DNA of 64,000 nucleotides, taken from NCBI RefSeq assembly GCF_002259795.1, contig NZ_MWXA01000008.1, positions 168,739-232,738 on the forward strand, given 5' to 3'. Of the stretch, positions 61,477 to 64,000 are shown one piece after another. The stretch's first letter is position 1; the number at the start of each line of letters is the position of its first letter. The position numbers were made by a program, and so were the translations under genes. The notes beneath the pieces are model-generated. The model did not search any database, had not been told where the DNA came from, and was given only the letters and a program-made list of their open reading frames with translations. Origin of the DNA: Bifidobacterium aquikefiri. GTDB taxonomy: Bacteria; Actinomycetota; Actinomycetes; Actinomycetales; Bifidobacteriaceae.

Positions 61477-62295
61477 ATGACACGTCAGGAATTACTTGTC
61501 CCAGCTTCTATCATTATCGCTGTGGCAGCTCACAAACAATACAGAATGCCGGATGACTCTATATACTTACCAATCCATGTTGGGGCAGCCATACATTCCG
61601 ATGTATTGCAAGGAATGACTGGAGATAATACTGGGATAAATATTTCCAAACGAAATAATAGCTACTCAGAGTTGACTGCGTTATATTGGATATGGAAAAA
61701 CACAAGTTCAGAATACAAGGGTCTAGTACATTATCGTCGTCATTTCGGAACACGAAGTGCAGTAAGATTTATTACCCAAGATCGTTTCAAAAGAATCATC
61801 CTTTCAAAGGAGCTTCAAGAGATTCTAAAAGAGAACGATGTCATTGTTGCCAAAAAACGCAACTACTACATAGAGACGGTCAGCTCTCATTATTCGCACA
61901 CTTTTACACCTAAGCATCTTGAAGTGGCCAGGAAGATTCTAGTTGAGAATTACGCACCCTTTGTGCCTGCTTTCGATAAAGTCATGATGTCACGAAGCGC
62001 GCATATGTTCAACATGTTTATAATGAAGAACAATATATTCGATAATTACTGCACCTTTCTTTTTCCTTTCTTAAGGAGACTCGAAACCGAACTAGGCTAT
62101 GCGAATCTTGATGCTTTCCAATCCAGGTATCCTGGTCGTGTAAGCGAAATGCTATTAGATGTCTGGTTAATTACCACAAAGTTGAAATTCACAGAGCTTC
62201 CTGTAATAAACACCGAACCTGTGGACTGGCCCAAAAAAGGAGCCTCCTTCTTGATGGCAAAATTCAAAAAGAAGGGCTACACAAAGAGTTTCTAA
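61477..62295 (+). CDS. DUF4422 glycosyltransferase-like protein
   Basis: A 272-residue soluble protein of DUF4422, a family of polysaccharide-locus proteins with a glycosyltransferase-like fold. Typical segments: IIIAVAAHKQYRMPDDSIYLPIHVGAAIH, GDNTGINISKRNNSYSELTALYWIWKN, GLVHYRRHF and NMFIMKNNIFDNYC. Start with GGAAAGACTAT. The gene is clearly AT-rich relative to the core genome, as expected of a laterally exchanged EPS block. It is followed 69 bp later by the polymerase gene. Donor and acceptor sugars unknown. Confidence 0.88.
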   Translation: MTRQELLVPASIIIAVAAHKQYRMPDDSIYLPIHVGAAIHSDVLQGMTGDNTGINISKRNNSYSELTALYWIWKNTSSEYKGLVHYRRHFGTRSAVRFITQDRFKRIILSKELQEILKENDVIVAKKRNYYIETVSSHYSHTFTPKHLEVARKILVENYAPFVPAFDKVMMSRSAHMFNMFIMKNNIFDNYCTFLFPFLRRLETELGYANLDAFQSRYPGRVSEMLLDVWLITTKLKFTELPVINTEPVDWPKKGASFLMAKFKKKGYTKSF

Positions 62296-62364
62296 CTTTC
62301 GTATCCACAAAAAAAGACCGCCACTACCTCTAGTATGCCCATTCTGAATGGATAAAGGAGAACC

Positions 62365-63519
62365 ATGAAAGCTGCATCTCGCAATTACAGAGGCGGACAT
62401 CAAACAGCAATGTACGCGTTCGAATACCTTGTTGCATTCGTATTTCTCCTGTCTGCATACAGCGTGTACTTCAAGAGCTCTCAATTCAGCTCACTAATGT
62501 TTGAATCACTTTTGGCGGCTCTCGGCTTCTGCTGGATAGCATCTCTGATTGATCAAATTGACCCTTCCTCGGTATTAAGGTTCTTTACGCTATCCTTATT
62601 CTCGTTGATGATGGTTTTAATTTGTTGGTTATTGACTTCCGACAATGCGGTAATTTCATACGTTGCTCAGAAGAGCGTAATTCTCGTCGTGTTAATTCCA
62701 CTATACGGTTTGATATTCTCGACACTCGGCTTTGAAACTACCGTAAATCAGTTCATATCAAAAGTCATTAACTGTCTCGCTATTTTATGCGTAATAGGGC
62801 TTTTGCTGTGGATAGCAGTAGCATTCATAAATGTTAAGCTACCTTCCATTGTTCTTCAATACAATTGGGGAGGAGAAAAAACAGCCTTTGGCTATCTTGG
62901 AATAGAGTATATTACTCAAATTATCAGCTTCGCAGGGAGAACGATTCCACAGTTCACTCTTTTCTTCGTTGAAGCGCCTCTAGCAAATTTTGTGTTTCAA
63001 TTATGTCTCTCCGCAGAAATCTTACTGATAAAGCATCCAAGGAAGCTGATAGTCTTAGTTCTCTCACTATCATCGCTCGCATCCTTTTCGACAACAGGGA
63101 TAATTTTGCTTCCTCTGATTTGGTTTTGCGGATTGGCTACATCCAAGACATTCAGAGCAATCCGTAAAAACTACATTCCGATTAATTTCCTCTATTGCCT
63201 ATCTCTCTCTGTTTTGGCTATAGCGCTACCATTCTGGAGCATATATTCACTACAGAGCAAAAAGAACACCGATTCTTTAGAAACTCATGGCAACGATATA
63301 ATTTCAGGGATAAAGTCCTTCCTTGACAGCCCAATTTGGGGACACGGCCTAGGGGACTATACTTCCTCATACAGAAATTTCGGCGGATCAGATGGCTCAT
63401 CGAGTGGAATAATCGCTGTGTCCGCTCAGGCAGGCATCTTGTTGCTTGTTCTTTATTTGCTACCATTCGGTGTCCAGTTAATTTCGTTTACAAATAAACA
63501 AAAGTTGCACATTCTTTGA
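62365..63519 (+). CDS. Wzy-like exopolysaccharide polymerase, possibly cut short by an IS
   Basis: A 384-residue membrane protein with about ten hydrophobic segments and a long extracellular loop carrying WGHGLGDYTSSYRNFGGSDG (about residue 325), a layout typical of O-antigen/EPS polymerases. Start with AAAGGAGAACC. The last predicted span (GIIAVSAQAGILLLVLYLLPFGVQL) is followed by only a short tail ending at the tandem stops TGATAA, just where an IS256 element begins. One or two C-terminal spans may therefore have been lost. AT-rich like the preceding gene. Confidence 0.82.
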   Translation: MKAASRNYRGGHQTAMYAFEYLVAFVFLLSAYSVYFKSSQFSSLMFESLLAALGFCWIASLIDQIDPSSVLRFFTLSLFSLMMVLICWLLTSDNAVISYVAQKSVILVVLIPLYGLIFSTLGFETTVNQFISKVINCLAILCVIGLLLWIAVAFINVKLPSIVLQYNWGGEKTAFGYLGIEYITQIISFAGRTIPQFTLFFVEAPLANFVFQLCLSAEILLIKHPRKLIVLVLSLSSLASFSTTGIILLPLIWFCGLATSKTFRAIRKNYIPINFLYCLSLSVLAIALPFWSIYSLQSKKNTDSLETHGNDIISGIKSFLDSPIWGHGLGDYTSSYRNFGGSDGSSSGIIAVSAQAGILLLVLYLLPFGVQLISFTNKQKLHIL

Positions 63520-64000
63520 TAACGTCCGGATTCTTGCGCAGTTTTGAGGTGGTGGGAGCATAGCCCGTCCTGTGTGTACGATTTTCAATCGCTGAAAGAG
63601 AAAACCGATTGGAAAGCAGGTACGGGCCATGCCCAAGCACATTTTACAGGTGAATCAACCCATGTTCGAGACCCAACTGGACCGGATGGTGAGCGAGAAG
63701 GTCACCGAGATCCTCAACCGGATGCTGGACGCCGAGGCCGACGAGATCACCGGCGCGGCCCGCTACGAGCGTTCCTGCGGCAGGAAGGCGTATCGTGCCG
63801 GCCATTACGAACGCGATCTGACGGTCAAGGCCGGCAAATTGAGTGTGAGGGTGCCGAAGCTGAAGGGCGCCCTGTTCGAGTCGGCGGTCATCGAACGGTA
63901 CCGACGCCGGGAGGAGAGCGTGGAGGAGGCCTTGATCGACATGTACCTGGCGGGCGTGTCCACCCGCCGCGTCGACGACATCTCCCAGGCGCTGTGGGGA
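63520..64000 (+). mobile_element. Left part of an IS256-family element (continues past the window)
   Basis: The base composition changes sharply after 63519, from about 40 percent to over 60 percent G+C. About 110 bp of leader (starting near AACGTCCGGATTCTTGCGCA) precede a Mutator-type transposase. The exact inverted repeat cannot be set without the right end. Confidence 0.75.
63629..64000 (+). CDS. IS256/Mutator-family transposase, 5' part
   Basis: ATG at 63629; open to the last base, so 124 N-terminal residues are seen (MPKHILQVNQPMFETQLDRM...). The segments AGHYERDLTVKAGKLSVRVP, VIERYRRREESVEEALIDMY and LAGVSTRRVDDISQAL match the conserved N-terminal region of IS256 transposases; the DDE core lies beyond the window. 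Ribosome binding site GGAAAGCAGG is about 12 nt upstream. Confidence 0.92.
   Translation, partial: MPKHILQVNQPMFETQLDRMVSEKVTEILNRMLDAEADEITGAARYERSCGRKAYRAGHYERDLTVKAGKLSVRVPKLKGALFESAVIERYRRREESVEEALIDMYLAGVSTRRVDDISQALWG

Overview
The window is a stretch of chromosome from a Gram-positive actinobacterium, most probably Bifidobacterium or a close relative. The main reasons are the actinobacterial marker families (DUF3052, DUF3107, PspC-domain kinase, DUF2342-type metalloprotease, Lon-like PDZ protease), the long eukaryote-like isoleucyl-tRNA synthetase behind a translational T-box, sortase signals of the LAxTG type, a moderate GC content, and IS30/IS256 elements that are richer in G+C than the host genes. 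The species cannot be fixed from the sequence. No rRNA, tRNA or CRISPR array was seen.

Layout. 1-5.8 kb: the 3' part of a membrane protein, a frameshifted or translationally coupled membrane-anchored protein, a GyrI-like protein, a quinone-type D-lactate dehydrogenase and a VOC-family protein. 5.9-10.5 kb: an envelope-stress type two-component system (PspC-sensor kinase plus LuxR-type regulator), divergent from a second PspC protein and a small membrane protein. 10.8-23.6 kb: a cell-surface island, all on the minus strand. It holds a LuxR-type regulator, a choice-of-anchor-A adhesin (LPNTG), a major pilin (LPLTG), a class C sortase, an ElaA-like acetyltransferase, and a 1618-residue surface protein (LAATG) whose signal peptide is encoded across a run of 12 G. 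That run should act as an on/off switch by slippage.

23.6-39.9 kb: mostly conserved housekeeping genes (DUF3052, Lon-like protease, metalloprotease, UvrD-like helicase, phosphotransferase, DUF3107, PHP phosphoesterase, VKOR, dapF, patatin, SPFH protein, aldo/keto reductase, acetyltransferase), ending in a wall-anchored phytase-esterase/PAP2 phosphatase. 40.4-49.8 kb: ileS with a T-box, a glutamate-cysteine ligase, exonuclease VII (xseAB), a Ppx/GppA phosphatase and an amino-acid-binding lipoprotein.

50.1-64 kb: an exopolysaccharide locus. It has the priming sugar transferase, a small LGKTG-anchored protein, two divergent DUF4012 proteins, a low-molecular-weight tyrosine phosphatase, a Wzz/BY-kinase fusion with a tail-anchored partner, a DUF4422 glycosyltransferase and a Wzy-like polymerase. 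One intact IS30 element lies inside the locus and an IS256 element abuts the polymerase gene at the window end. Phosphatase and kinase probably act as a pair that tunes chain length. The polymerase/transferase block is AT-rich and looks acquired.

The gaps between genes carry at least three families of palindromic repeats, mostly at the 3' ends of genes. One family (ends like TGTCATCTCGAGCG) has four copies with tandemly expanded tails.
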